A stretch of DNA of 49,674 nucleotides from Clostridiaceae bacterium (GCA_012799825.1 JAAZKK010000117.1:1-49674); one strand, 5' to 3'. Shown: positions 27,687 to 36,749, counted from the first letter of the stretch. Numbers and translations: made by a program. The notes: generated by a model not told the origin, from the sequence alone.

Positions 27687-27794
27687 CAGAATGTTCATTT
27701 TTTAACTCTAGATTGGGCTAAGAGCAAATAGAATTGGCCGGAATTGGTCGACGCGGCTTGAGATAGCAGAGAAATAAAGAGACAGGAGCGCCTT

Positions 27795-28910
27795 ATGGAA
27801 ACTCTAGAAACATCCGTCAAATATCAGTTTGATAAGGAAATGGTTCAATTTGTTAAGCAACTTGAGATCAAAACGGCGATGTTTGGATATGACAAAACCG
27901 ATGTCTATAAAAAATTCAAGGATCTTTTGGTTCGAGCGCGATCCTTCTGTGGCGATGCTGTTGAGAAGGAACGGGCAAAAATCATAGGCCTAGAGCAGCA
28001 ACTGGAGGAACTTAAAGAAGCCATGAGCCTGATGGATCAAAAAGCGACTTGTCTTTCCTCTTCTAAAGACAACGATACGGCGGAAGAGGATATAGCTGGC
28101 GAAGGAGTGACAGTAGCGGTAACGAGCACAGCATTGCAAGAAAAAAGCGATCCCTTTGTTGCGGAGAGAAGTAGCATCGAGGCACAGGAACAGATAAGTA
28201 CACGGAGGGACGAGAAGTGCGACATGCTTCCTCAAACACAGGACGAAGTGGAGCGTTTTAAAGAACGTTATTCGGCTATCCAGGAGCAAATCGTTGCGCT
28301 CGAAGATGAAAACAGTACACTAAGAAGCAAGCTCGATCAACAAACTCTGGCATTCGAGGGGATGAAACGAACGCTGTCGGATGCTAAAGAAGAGCACAAA
28401 GCTCTTGAAGAACAGCTTTATGCTCTTCTTTTGGAAAAAGAGGCGCTAAAAAAGAAGCTTAAGGCATATGCTGAAAAAGAAGAAATCTTAAACTATTCAG
28501 AGGCAATTCTTGAGGAAGCGCGTCTTGAAGGAGAAAATATCGTACGCGAAGCGCGTGTCCGTGCCGAGCAAGAGCTGTTCCTCTATCGTGCCCGTCACCG
28601 CGATGAAGAACGCGCACATGAGGAGAGAATTGCATCGCTTAGAGAAGAGAAGAAGTCTCTGGAACAGGAATGTTTGAGTTACAGATCGTATATTGGACAA
28701 GGTCAAAATCTTATGCAAGAAATGAAGGCCTATATAGAGCGTTTTGATGCGGGCAATTTAGAGAGCGGGCTTCCAAACGACGCACACATCGGGGACACTC
28801 GTATCGAGAATGATCACGCTAAAACATGCGATACTTATCTTGCCCAAGATAAATCGGACACGACAGCATCAGATGAGTTAGCGGAAGCAACAGTAGAAGA
28901 CGATAGGTAG
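27795..28910 (+). CDS. DivIVA-like coiled-coil protein
   Basis: The first part has a DivIVA-style segment, IKTAMFGYDKTDVYKKFKDLL, recalling the membrane-curvature-sensing N-terminus of DivIVA/GpsB proteins. Two long coiled coils follow (residues ~55-85 and ~145-320, with Glu/Lys/Leu heptads), separated by a Ser/Thr/Asp-rich stretch, and an acidic tail ends the protein. It is 371 residues long. A role in septum or pole organisation is inferred from the fold only. It lies downstream of the YfhO-like gene and behind ACAGGAGCG. It is convergent with the carboxypeptidase gene. Confidence 0.65.
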   Translation: METLETSVKYQFDKEMVQFVKQLEIKTAMFGYDKTDVYKKFKDLLVRARSFCGDAVEKERAKIIGLEQQLEELKEAMSLMDQKATCLSSSKDNDTAEEDIAGEGVTVAVTSTALQEKSDPFVAERSSIEAQEQISTRRDEKCDMLPQTQDEVERFKERYSAIQEQIVALEDENSTLRSKLDQQTLAFEGMKRTLSDAKEEHKALEEQLYALLLEKEALKKKLKAYAEKEEILNYSEAILEEARLEGENIVREARVRAEQELFLYRARHRDEERAHEERIASLREEKKSLEQECLSYRSYIGQGQNLMQEMKAYIERFDAGNLESGLPNDAHIGDTRIENDHAKTCDTYLAQDKSDTTASDELAEATVEDDR

Positions 28911-28998
28911 TGTTCATCCGTTCCTTTCCTATGTCCTATGTCTGCCAAGTGAATGTGACATTGCTTACAGACGCTTAGAAAAGAGGTAAAGCTCAAAC

Positions 28999-30447
28999 CT
29001 AATAACGTCTGCGAGTACGTTCTCTTTCGTCCTCTTCTTTTTTGTTTCGCAATATTAAACTTGTCAACAGCCCTAGAGAAAGAACAAGCAAAAGGGAGGC
29101 CATGATGACGACAATGGTTTGGGCATAGTCTCGGCCTTCTGAAGAAGATTGGGAAGGCAGTTTTTCCTGCGGATCGGCAGCCAAAGATGTTGTCGTCTTC
29201 GGATACTCTGTATTGCTGGAAGGTGTATTCGTTTCAAGAGGCTTGGCTTCCGGCGCACCCACGAGAGTAACAGGCGATCCATCAGCAGGCCATTGCTTTT
29301 CCAGAGCATCGTAAAGGGCGTTGTGATCCCGCAAGTTGTCTCCGCGGCGGTAAGCGCCAGTCGTTGTGATGATAACTAGCGCGTTACCGAATGTCCTGTA
29401 AGACGCGAGGCAATAACCCGACTCCTGCAAAGATCCTGTTTTACCGCCCTCGATTTTTTCTGTGCTAATACCTTCCAACACACCCGTTGTGACGATTGTG
29501 TGAGTGAGCGTATGACCACCTGGCCGCAGATTAGTGGGTTCTGTCCGATATGTGCGCGTTGAGATAATTTCCTTGAGAAAAGGTTTTTCACAAAGGGCTT
29601 GAAGAAGTGTTGCCATGTCGCTCATGGTCGAAAGATTATTCGGTTCGAAAAGTCCAGACGTATTCGTAAAGTGCGAAGCTTTGAGGCCAAGATCTGCAGC
29701 GTCTTGATTCATCGCATCGATGAAGGCCGCGCTATTTTCGGCAAGTGTTCGCGACAGGAGTCGTCCCGCGTCGGCTCCGGAGGGTAGCATCAGGCCATAA
29801 AAGACATCCTTGTAGGGCAGCGTCTCGCCCACGCTCAAACCCATAACGGAAGCGTCTTTTTCGTTAAGGCCTTCGAGATCAGAAGTGGCTACTGTTACTG
29901 TTTGGGAAGGATCTATCCCCTTCATTTCCATTAATCTATACGATGTATAGAGGGTCATCATCTTGACAAGTGAGGCAGTGTAGACTGGATCATTTTTTCG
30001 CAAGTCAACGAGATCTACGACTTCCCCATTAAGATAAACGCGCATGCACGCTGCTGTGGAGTGTAACGCAATATCTTCTAAAGAAAAAGAAGCGCCGTTG
30101 ATTTTTCCCGTTTGCAATGATTCTAAAGCAACCGTTGTAACAGGAGCGGCGATCATCCATAAGAAAAATATCAATAGTAAAATGTAAAGAGGAATCCGAA
30201 CAAGCAAAAATGAGAGACCTTTGCAGGCTCCTTTCTTGTGTGTGCTTTTAGCGACGGGATGATATGCGCTGAAGGCCTCGCTATTCCTAAAGGCAAGGTA
30301 AGACGCGTTCAAATCATTGTTAATAAAATGAGAGGAAGTACAGGTGTTCATATTATTATTTCTGTTCTGCGCCTCGACATTCTTATATTCTTTGAGGAGA
30401 GAGACGGCGTAACAGATTGCTTTCATTCGATTTGATGCTGTTTTCAT
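28999..30447 (-). CDS. Membrane-anchored D-alanyl-D-alanine carboxypeptidase (S11)
   Basis: This low-molecular-weight penicillin-binding protein trims the D-Ala from peptidoglycan stem peptides outside the membrane. The nucleophile motif is S159-L-V-K162 (YTASLVKMM) and the third motif is K336-T-G338 (EGGKTGSLQESGYCLAS). The second motif, normally S-x-N, reads S223-G-A225. A transmembrane helix at ~78-105 follows a long polar N-terminal tail, and a second helix near 445-465 is followed by a charged Arg/Glu tail, so both ends are membrane-tethered. The ATG at 30447 follows AAGGAG at very short spacing. No cleavable signal is evident. Confidence 0.87.
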   Translation of the reverse strand: MKTASNRMKAICYAVSLLKEYKNVEAQNRNNNMNTCTSSHFINNDLNASYLAFRNSEAFSAYHPVAKSTHKKGACKGLSFLLVRIPLYILLLIFFLWMIAAPVTTVALESLQTGKINGASFSLEDIALHSTAACMRVYLNGEVVDLVDLRKNDPVYTASLVKMMTLYTSYRLMEMKGIDPSQTVTVATSDLEGLNEKDASVMGLSVGETLPYKDVFYGLMLPSGADAGRLLSRTLAENSAAFIDAMNQDAADLGLKASHFTNTSGLFEPNNLSTMSDMATLLQALCEKPFLKEIISTRTYRTEPTNLRPGGHTLTHTIVTTGVLEGISTEKIEGGKTGSLQESGYCLASYRTFGNALVIITTTGAYRRGDNLRDHNALYDALEKQWPADGSPVTLVGAPEAKPLETNTPSSNTEYPKTTTSLAADPQEKLPSQSSSEGRDYAQTIVVIMASLLLVLSLGLLTSLILRNKKEEDERERTRRRY

Positions 30448-30453
30448 TACTCC

Positions 30454-30465
30454 TTACACGTGTAA
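30454..30465 (-). promoter_or_regulatory. Palindrome over the carboxypeptidase ribosome binding site
   Basis: TTACACGTGTAA is a perfect 12-bp palindrome that ends inside the AAGGAG ribosome binding site of the leftward carboxypeptidase gene. A protein bound there, or an RNA hairpin, could limit expression. No partner is known. Confidence 0.3.
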
Positions 30466-30946
30466 ACAGGAAGATATTTCTGCCGCCTATTGTCGTAATC
30501 CACACTCGTTTCACACTGTGAAGCACTAGTTTGGCATCACGTTTACGTAATAGAGTGATGCTCTTTTCTTTGCCTGCACGAACAGGAAAAGCTACTGTAT
30601 TCACAGTATATATCTTAGCAGTATACGCCCTAGATGAAAGATACTAATATGCTCTCGATCTCCTAGGCATCCAAGCAAGAATTGTTGCAGAGGATGTCAC
30701 CATTGTAACGTATTTTGCAGAGCGTTCTGCATGCTGAGTCTGATTAAAATTATTGTCGTCCGCACTGAAGGCTTTGCTCATTCTCCTCGAAGTCCTTATT
30801 ACGGGAGAGTGCAGATCTTTAAGAATTATGTTTTTCGCGGTATGATACGAAAGTAGTGAAGCGTAGAGAAAGCAATAAAAAATACTCTTAAGACGATCAT
30901 CTGTAAGGGAATAAAACTGGGGCTGGATTTGTATAGGAGGGATAAT
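30466..30946. other. Intergenic tract between carboxypeptidase and GNAT genes
   Basis: About 480 bp between divergent genes holds no convincing gene. There is a possible weak promoter for the rightward GNAT gene (TTTAAG, 17 bp, TATGAT at 30841-30846) and its ribosome binding site AGGAGG at 30935-30940. I see nothing else that I can name. Confidence 0.5.
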
Positions 30947-31411
30947 ATGGCAGATACAAAAAATATGCTTGATCAACTCGACTTTAGAATCATCGATGTC
31001 GAAAGCGATGATTATGGACAGACATTGCTTCTTCGCCATGAAATCCTTCGCAGACCAATAGGCAAATCTATCGCGGAGGATGACTTGTCGCGTGAAAATG
31101 AAGATTGCATTCTCGGTGTTTTTCACGGAGAGCAGCTTGTTGCGATGGCGACTCTAAAGGATTCTTCCCCGGAGGAATCAATTGTTCGATATGTCGCAGT
31201 GGATGAATCTTGGCAACGCCAAGGCATAGGGACGGCAGTTATTCGTCGATTGGAAGAAGAGGCGCGGAGAAGCAACAAAAAAAGCATACGTTTGATGGCG
31301 CGCGTTAGTGTAGTGCCTTTTTATGAAAATTTGGGCTACGAGAAGAAAGGGGATCCCTTTGTGCCCGATAATCATTCGGTCGTTCATGTTTGGATGGCGC
31401 GCGAATTGTGA
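30947..31411 (+). CDS. GNAT family N-acetyltransferase
   Basis: This 154-residue acetyltransferase has the acetyl-CoA binding signature QRQGIGTAVIRRLEEEA (the Q/RxxGxG/A loop) after the core strand IVRYVAVDESW, and the C-terminal ARVSVVPFYENLGYEKKGDPF strand-helix motif. It resembles the ElaA/YjcF-like branch acting on small molecules, but the substrate is unknown. I chose the ATG at 30947 because AGGAGG lies seven bases upstream; the in-frame start at 30929 precedes that site. Confidence 0.85.
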   Translation: MADTKNMLDQLDFRIIDVESDDYGQTLLLRHEILRRPIGKSIAEDDLSRENEDCILGVFHGEQLVAMATLKDSSPEESIVRYVAVDESWQRQGIGTAVIRRLEEEARRSNKKSIRLMARVSVVPFYENLGYEKKGDPFVPDNHSVVHVWMAREL

Positions 31412-31535
31412 TGACATTGACGGCACAGCGGTGGCGATACAAATGTGATGCTGGGACAAACAGAGACCAAAGACGAATACAAAAGCCAGAGCCTTCATCG
31501 TTCAAGAGGTTAATGAAGGGAGGCTATAAGTTGGT

Positions 31536-32957
31536 ATGAACGTACAATCATTTCAGAATGGCCTTATTGCACTTGCTGTGCTTTTCGGTTTTTTGTTTCT
31601 TGGCGCTTTCCTGCGTGCAAAAGTTGCGCTGTTTAGGCGATGGATGCTTCCGGCATCAGTTATCGGCGGGTTCATCGGTCTTCTGCTTGGGCCTCAAATT
31701 TGGGGAGAACGTGCGCCGCTTCCTTTCCCAGAGGATTGGACCCTTCTCTGGCAAGTGCTTCCCTCGATTCTCATCATTCCGGTGTTCGCTGCTTCTCCTC
31801 TTGGCATGTTTATGGACGGCAAAAAAACGAAAGGGCGCCTGCGCGCGATGTTTCCGACGGTACTCATGATGACCGGAATATTCTCTTTAGGGGGAAGCAT
31901 ACAATATTTGATTGGATATGGTGTGAATATGGCCGTCACAGCAGTCAGTCCCGAAACAGAACTTTACAGAACGTTCGGCTATGAGCTTGCTCAAGGATTT
32001 GCCGGAGGACATGGCACAGCGACTGCGTTAGGCGGTATTTTTCAGGATTTTGGTTTACCTTGGTGGAAGACGGCTCAAGGCGTTGCTCTTACGACCGCAA
32101 CGGTTGGTCTGATTGGCGGAACGTTGCTTGGGTTTATTTTTATTAACCGCGCCTCGAAAAAAGGATATCTCAAAGCGCGCAGCGTAAAGCAGGGAGTTTC
32201 ACGTGAAACTCTTCAGGGGTATACGACCGATATTCAGGCGCAGAAGAGTCTTGGTCGCGAGACGACGATCGGGAACTCCATCGAGACCCTTTCAGTCCAT
32301 CTTGGATTGCTTATTCTTGCCTCGGCGTTGGCTATTCTGTTTTCCCGCCGGATGAGGGTGTGGGTTCCGAATCTTTACCTTCCTGTCTGGTTCTATGCGA
32401 TGCTGATGATGTATGGCATAAACTACATATTGTTGAAATTGAAACTGAATTGGCTGATCGATACAAAGGTCAAATCAAGAGTCACCGGCGCGCTTTCTGA
32501 AATAGCGATCATTGCAGCCATAATGACAATCCCGATCAAAGCAGTGTCGACATTTGTTGTACCGATTCTTATTATGTGTGTTTTGGGATTTATAGCGACG
32601 TATTGTGTTACTTTTCCGCTCTACCGTCGCGCATTCAAAGATGATTTTGCGTTTGAACGGGCGATTATGAGCTGGGGTGTCAATACGGGCGTCATGATTA
32701 CCGGCATCACTTTGTTAAAGACGAGCGATCCTGAGATGGAATCTCCAGTGATGAATGATTTTTCGATGGGTTTTGCGCTGATGAGTGTGTTCTCTCTCTT
32801 TATTACGCCGCTAGATTATCAATTTATCGCAAAAGGGAGCACTTTTCAGCTCTTTCTTCTCAATATTGGCGTCTTCTGCTTTTATGCGTTAGTCGCTTCG
32901 CTCGGAGTTTTCCTTAAGCGAAAGCAGACACACGGAAACGAAACGCATCATTCGTAA
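31536..32957 (+). CDS. gltS: GltS-type sodium/glutamate symporter
   Basis: This 473-residue membrane protein has about ten to twelve hydrophobic helices and the GltS hallmark GFAGGHGTATALGGIFQDFG in the middle, with further family-like segments (ASVIGGFIGLLLGP; AIMSWGVNTGVMITGITLLK) in the two inverted halves. It should import glutamate with sodium. A hydrophilic loop at ~205-245 carries a near-perfect parS site in its DNA. The ATG at 31536 lies 12 bp after GGGAGG, slightly long. A glutamate importer fits the amino-acid-based physiology suggested elsewhere in the window. Confidence 0.8.
   Translation: MNVQSFQNGLIALAVLFGFLFLGAFLRAKVALFRRWMLPASVIGGFIGLLLGPQIWGERAPLPFPEDWTLLWQVLPSILIIPVFAASPLGMFMDGKKTKGRLRAMFPTVLMMTGIFSLGGSIQYLIGYGVNMAVTAVSPETELYRTFGYELAQGFAGGHGTATALGGIFQDFGLPWWKTAQGVALTTATVGLIGGTLLGFIFINRASKKGYLKARSVKQGVSRETLQGYTTDIQAQKSLGRETTIGNSIETLSVHLGLLILASALAILFSRRMRVWVPNLYLPVWFYAMLMMYGINYILLKLKLNWLIDTKVKSRVTGALSEIAIIAAIMTIPIKAVSTFVVPILIMCVLGFIATYCVTFPLYRRAFKDDFAFERAIMSWGVNTGVMITGITLLKTSDPEMESPVMNDFSMGFALMSVFSLFITPLDYQFIAKGSTFQLFLLNIGVFCFYALVASLGVFLKRKQTHGNETHHS
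32195..32210. promoter_or_regulatory. parS-like site 4, inside gltS
   Basis: AGTTTCACGTGAAACT matches parS at 14 of 16 positions and stays a perfect palindrome with only the outermost bases exchanged. It again encodes V-S-R-E-T. Binding is probably weaker than at the three perfect sites. Confidence 0.75.
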
Positions 32958-33141
32958 AGAAAAATATGTTGACGTGTTTTTGAAAGATAAATGTTGATAC
33001 AGCAACTAATGTAAAGAGTTGGTATTATCGCCGTTTTGCCAGTAGTAAATGAGCCATGAAACGCGTATTTTTATGTATAATAAAGTAAATTCTTAAATGG
33101 AATCCGGTACTAACCGGTATACCTGAAATCAGGAGGTACGT

Positions 33142-33927
33142 ATGAATAAAACAAAAGGCGAAGTTTGGATTGCCATTGGCTCAATCGGACACATTGTGAC
33201 GTCAAGCCTGTCGGTTTTGATAGGTATTTTGCTTGCGATCGGCGTCGGAATGCTCGGCGGAATTTTGTCGAATCTAGTGTCAAGCGGTTATTCTGAGTAT
33301 GGAGACGTAAGAATTCCCGGTGCCTTGGGAGGTGCTTTGGGTGTTCTCGGAACTTGGGCAGGTGTCTTGATCATCGTTTCTGGAGTTGTCGGTATTTATC
33401 TCGCCGTACAGTGTTTCAAACGCAAGAGTGATCTGCAACGCACAACGTTTCCGCTTGTCGTCGGCATCATTTATTCCGTGTTTGGACTCATAAGTGTGAT
33501 TTCGGCATTCAACGTTTTCGGATTGATCGGTCTGTTCTTGTCAGTAAGTCTTCTAGTTGGGGCGATCCTGAATAAGCAGCAAGCAACTGCTGTAGGAGCG
33601 GGCTATGCGCCTCCGGGTTATCAGCCGACGCAAGGTTATCCGGGACAGGGTCAATACGGCTATAACCAAGGGACATATGGGGCGCCTCAGCAATCGCCGT
33701 ACCAGCAACCGGGATACCCGAATCAGCCGCCATATCAGCAGCCGGGTTACCCAAATCAGTCGCCATCCTATGGACAGCCTTCCTACCCCCAACAGCCTGG
33801 TCAGGGAGGTCCCGAGCAGTATGACGTGCAAAGGCAGCAGCATCAGTCGCCGCCCGGTTACGAAGTTCCCTCACAGTACGACCCGTCACACTACTATTCT
33901 GGATCAAACCAAGGGCCCAAAGAATAG
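33142..33927 (+). CDS. Membrane protein with Pro/Gln/Tyr-rich cytoplasmic tail
   Basis: I do not recognise a named family. The first ~150 residues hold about four hydrophobic helices (roughly 10-45, 58-92, 102-125, 125-145) with Gly-rich packing. The last ~110 residues are a low-complexity tail with repeats such as QQPGYPNQ and PYQQPGYPNQ. The tail resembles the linker of the zinc-ribbon protein at 40218, so the two may have similar scaffolding roles. ATG at 33142 follows CAGGAGG. A TATAAT at 33076-33081 could be its -10 box. Confidence 0.75.
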   Translation: MNKTKGEVWIAIGSIGHIVTSSLSVLIGILLAIGVGMLGGILSNLVSSGYSEYGDVRIPGALGGALGVLGTWAGVLIIVSGVVGIYLAVQCFKRKSDLQRTTFPLVVGIIYSVFGLISVISAFNVFGLIGLFLSVSLLVGAILNKQQATAVGAGYAPPGYQPTQGYPGQGQYGYNQGTYGAPQQSPYQQPGYPNQPPYQQPGYPNQSPSYGQPSYPQQPGQGGPEQYDVQRQQHQSPPGYEVPSQYDPSHYYSGSNQGPKE

Positions 33928-33991
33928 TAATCTGTCTAAAATGAAGGGATGCTTATTAGACCTTCTTTTTAGAGTTGCAGCTCGCGGTGAA

Positions 33992-34031
33992 ACAAATCTC
34001 TTATTGAACAGGAAATGAATAAGAGATTTGT
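33992..34031. other. Perfect 14-bp inverted repeat hairpin
   Basis: ACAAATCTCTTATT at 33992-34005 and AATAAGAGATTTGT at 34018-34031 are exact complements with a 12-base loop. No T-run follows, so it is not a standard terminator. The gap 33928-34228 otherwise holds only the terminator-like hairpin at 34155. Confidence 0.6.
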
Positions 34032-34154
34032 CGGTACCGATGATGTCAAATCAGTAAGTTGCTACGTCGTATCATTTCTTTAAAGGAAATGAATTTCGTC
34101 GACTTAACGTTACTTCAAGGTTAAAAGCCTTCAGAGGTGATGATCGATACAAAT

Positions 34155-34203
34155 AGGCCGCTTTAACCCGATGTCCAAAAAAGGGAGGCGGCCTTTGTTT
34201 TTT
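34155..34203 (+). terminator. Terminator-like hairpin upstream of cca
   Basis: AGGCCGC at 34155-34161 pairs with GCGGCCT at 34188-34194 and is followed by TTGTTTTTT. The 26-base loop is long, so efficiency is uncertain. It ends about 25 bp before the cca start. Confidence 0.5.
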
Positions 34204-34228
34204 CGAAGAACGAGGATCGTAAATCTTC

Positions 34229-35506
34229 ATGGGCAAAGTGTATGAAGCTCTTCCCACGTCCGTTTTGAATGTGATGCGTCGTCTCGAATCACAAGGATTC
34301 GAAACGTTTGTTGTCGGCGGTTTTCTTCGCGATCTTTTTCTAGCAAGAGGAACGTCTGACATAGATTTGGCGACGGCGGCACGACCCGAGGAGGTCGACC
34401 GCGTGCTTTGTGATCATGTGGTCATTCCTACAGGCATTCAGCATGGAACAGTCACAGTGCTCGTGGAAGACCGATCGATTGAAGTGACAACCTTTCGAAG
34501 AGACGGTACTTATGCCGATCATCGTCACCCTACGGCTGTAACGTATTCTGAAACGATTGGAGAAGATCTTTCTCGTCGAGATTTCACCATCAATGCGCTC
34601 GCTTGGAACGAGAAGCGCGGTCTCCTAGATCCTTACGGCGGCTGTGACGATCTGAAGCGATGTGTAATACGTGCCGTCGGCGATCCCGCAGAGCGATTCA
34701 AAGAAGATGCGCTTCGGATTTTGCGCGCCCTAAGGCTTAGTTCAGAGCTCCAATTCGCAATCGATACTGCGTGTTCAGAGGCTTTGATAAAGCACGCCAA
34801 TTTGCTTCGTTTCGTCTCGTGCGAGCGGATACGAGAGGAATGGCTTCGTTTGATTCAGGGATCTGCTGCATCACAGGTGATGTCTCGGTATGCAGACGTA
34901 TTGACACCGGTGATTCCCGGCATCGCAGAGCTACAGCAAAGAGGTCTTTACGAGCGATCTCTTAGACGACAGGAAAACGTTGTGAATGATCCTGTTATGC
35001 GTCTTGCCGCGTTTTTCTATGACTTTGGAGAAGATATTGCAAGACTTACATCGATGTTAAAGAAACTACGGTTTGACAACGCGACGATCGATCGGGTTTC
35101 CCGGCTTGTCGGAGCAAAAGCGCTGACCGTCACACCGGATCGTCGATCGATCCTAATGGCGATGCACGAACTTCAACCGGACTCATTTTTTGACACGCTT
35201 GCCATTCGTCGCACAGATGCGGTGGCGGTGTTGCAAGGGTGTGAGCAAGTTGATTCTTCAGAGCAGATAACAACCGATGACATTGACGAGATCGATCATA
35301 TCGAACAAATAGCGCGTCGGCTTCTTTCCTCGGGCGAATATCTGACGCTGCGTGATCTTGCCGTCAATGGGCAGGATATGCAAGACGCAGGCTATGAAGG
35401 CAAGAAGATTGGCCAAAAACTTGAAAAAGCGCTCTTTTCTGTGATGTTAGAGGGTGTTCCTAACACAAAGGACGCCATATTGCGCGCTTTGCGGAAGGGC
35501 GAATAA
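34229..35506 (+). CDS. cca: CCA-adding tRNA nucleotidyltransferase
   Basis: This class II nucleotidyltransferase builds or repairs the CCA end of tRNAs; poly(A) polymerase activity is the alternative. The head domain has G30-G31 in VVGGFLRDLFL, the catalytic D44-x-D46 in TSDIDLATAA, the RRDFTINALAW motif, the LLDPYGGCDDL segment and the RFKEDALRILRALRLSSEL motif. The 425-residue length fits. There is no clear HD domain. The last ~78 bp of the gene is repeated in degenerate form just downstream. Confidence 0.92.
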   Translation: MGKVYEALPTSVLNVMRRLESQGFETFVVGGFLRDLFLARGTSDIDLATAARPEEVDRVLCDHVVIPTGIQHGTVTVLVEDRSIEVTTFRRDGTYADHRHPTAVTYSETIGEDLSRRDFTINALAWNEKRGLLDPYGGCDDLKRCVIRAVGDPAERFKEDALRILRALRLSSELQFAIDTACSEALIKHANLLRFVSCERIREEWLRLIQGSAASQVMSRYADVLTPVIPGIAELQQRGLYERSLRRQENVVNDPVMRLAAFFYDFGEDIARLTSMLKKLRFDNATIDRVSRLVGAKALTVTPDRRSILMAMHELQPDSFFDTLAIRRTDAVAVLQGCEQVDSSEQITTDDIDEIDHIEQIARRLLSSGEYLTLRDLAVNGQDMQDAGYEGKKIGQKLEKALFSVMLEGVPNTKDAILRALRKGE

Positions 35507-35610
35507 CGTCAAAGACGGTGTGATGTTAGAGGGTGTTCTCAACACAAAGAACGCCATTCTACGCACAGCGAAGGGATCGCCATGAGGATGAATAACATCA
35601 AAGTCGTGTT
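35441..35610 (+). repeat. Tandem duplication of the cca 3' end
   Basis: The end of cca (35441-35519) is repeated from 35520 with a 79-bp offset. Both copies contain GTGATGTTAGAGGGTGTT, AACACAAAG-ACGCCAT and a distal AATAAC-TCAAAG element. The second copy would encode VMLEGVLNTKNAILR against VMLEGVPNTKDAILR, but it lies after the stop codon. Confidence 0.85.
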
Positions 35611-35646
35611 CGCGCTGTATTTTTCATGATTGTGAGAAAAGGTACA

Positions 35647-36099
35647 TTAACGAACTCTTCGAAATTCAAGCTGTACATCATCGCGATCGGTAATGACGAG
35701 GCGATCGTTCTCGATGTCGTACGTCATGGAAAATGAGATTGTTTCAGAATTGTTGAGTTTAAGCAATATTTTCAAGTTGCCTGAACGGCTAGAAGTGTAT
35801 GTCAGCCGATCGTTTGCCTGCATTTTTTGCAGTGACACTTGATCGTCCGAAGGAATGGGCGCGGTGCCGGCCGAAATATATAGGATGCCGTCAGAAGAAA
35901 ATTCAAATAACATGCCGGCCACATAGCCTTCTTCTTGAGAAGATATGAGTTCCCATGTTCCCGTGAGCGATTGATTTTTCTTGCAGGCAGACATCACAGG
36001 CAATAAAAGAAAAAGCATAAGCGCTGTGGTAACAAACAGAACTCTTCGGCGAGACATCGGCGCACTTTTTAGTTGATCGGAATCCTTATCCATATTCAT
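35647..36099 (-). CDS. Small lipoprotein, lipocalin-like
   Basis: The 150-residue product has a basic start, a hydrophobic stretch and a lipobox ending at C39 (LLLPVMSAC), so it should be lipid-anchored outside the membrane. The mature part begins LTGTWELISSQEEG and has alternating short strands (FEFSSDGILYI; LTYTSSRSGNLKILL; ISFSMTYDIENDRLVITD) like small lipocalin-type domains found in many Firmicute lipoproteins. The function is unknown. An internal ATG at residue 15 (MSRRRVLF) is also a credible start; neither has a strong ribosome binding site. Confidence 0.72.
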   Translation of the reverse strand: MNMDKDSDQLKSAPMSRRRVLFVTTALMLFLLLPVMSACKKNQSLTGTWELISSQEEGYVAGMLFEFSSDGILYISAGTAPIPSDDQVSLQKMQANDRLTYTSSRSGNLKILLKLNNSETISFSMTYDIENDRLVITDRDDVQLEFRRVR

Positions 36100-36312
36100 T
36101 CAATACACAACGCAAGTCCTTCTTCGCGTGGTGTGCCCATGTAATCGGCTCTGCTCATGATCGACAAGAAACGCATATTTTAAAAATTATACAAAAAAAA
36201 GTTCGATTTGTCTCATTTTTCTCCTTTTTTGTCGAAAGATGACAGTGACGATTGTGAAGGAGATCGTTTACAAGAGCAGTTATCACGAGTCAGCGCACTG
36301 TGTGAAAGTTCC

Positions 36313-36669
36313 TTGACGGCGCGGAACATTTGACCTGGGACCTGAGAGATTGTGTAGGAGTGAGGAAAAATCTTTGACGGCACTGAACGTTCTTTTCCCT
36401 ATGTGGTGACTGTAGAAGCAGTCTCAATGAAACATGACTTTGAAGAAGCGCAGCTCCGCGTCGAACGTCGAACGGTGACAAGAATCGAAAACGTCATAGA
36501 CCGTCAAGACTCCTTCAGCTACTCCGCGTCGAACGGTGAAAACAGTGTGTCGCTAAGTTATGACCCTGTTTCGGGAAGAGTTGAAATCTCCATGTACAGT
36601 GGAGATATGCGTCGTCAACTTCTTGACAATCACGTTAGGCGAGAAATCTCCATGTACAGTGGAGATATG
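36313..36669 (+). repeat. Degenerate repeat tract upstream of nrdJ
   Basis: Three successive pairs of repeats occur. TTGACGGC-C-GAAC is found at 36313 and 36374, CTCCGCGTCGAACG at 36454 and 36522, and a perfect 27-bp element at 36583-36609 and 36643-36669. The 27-bp element contains the hairpin ATCTCCA-7-TGGAGAT. Spacings are 60-68 bp. A 90-codon frame crosses the tract, but it lacks a ribosome binding site and mostly translates the repeats, so I do not call it a gene. Confidence 0.65.
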
Positions 36670-36722
36670 ACATAAAATGAGATGTTTCTATGACGGAACT
36701 GTCACAATCCTGTAATAATGAG

Positions 36723-36738
36723 ACACAAGATGTAGTAG
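36723..36738 (+). promoter_or_regulatory. NrdR box 1
   Basis: ACACAAGATGTAGTAG matches about 12 of 16 positions of the NrdR repressor box (ACACwATATATwGTGT). It lies 32 bp, about three helical turns, from a better match, the usual tandem spacing. Confidence 0.6.
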
Positions 36739-36749
36739 TAAGATCTTAA

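Noticed and set aside
36403-36675. 90-codon frame upstream of nrdJ
   Set aside because: No ribosome binding site, a GTG start, and its C-terminal half is a translation of the 27-bp DNA repeats.
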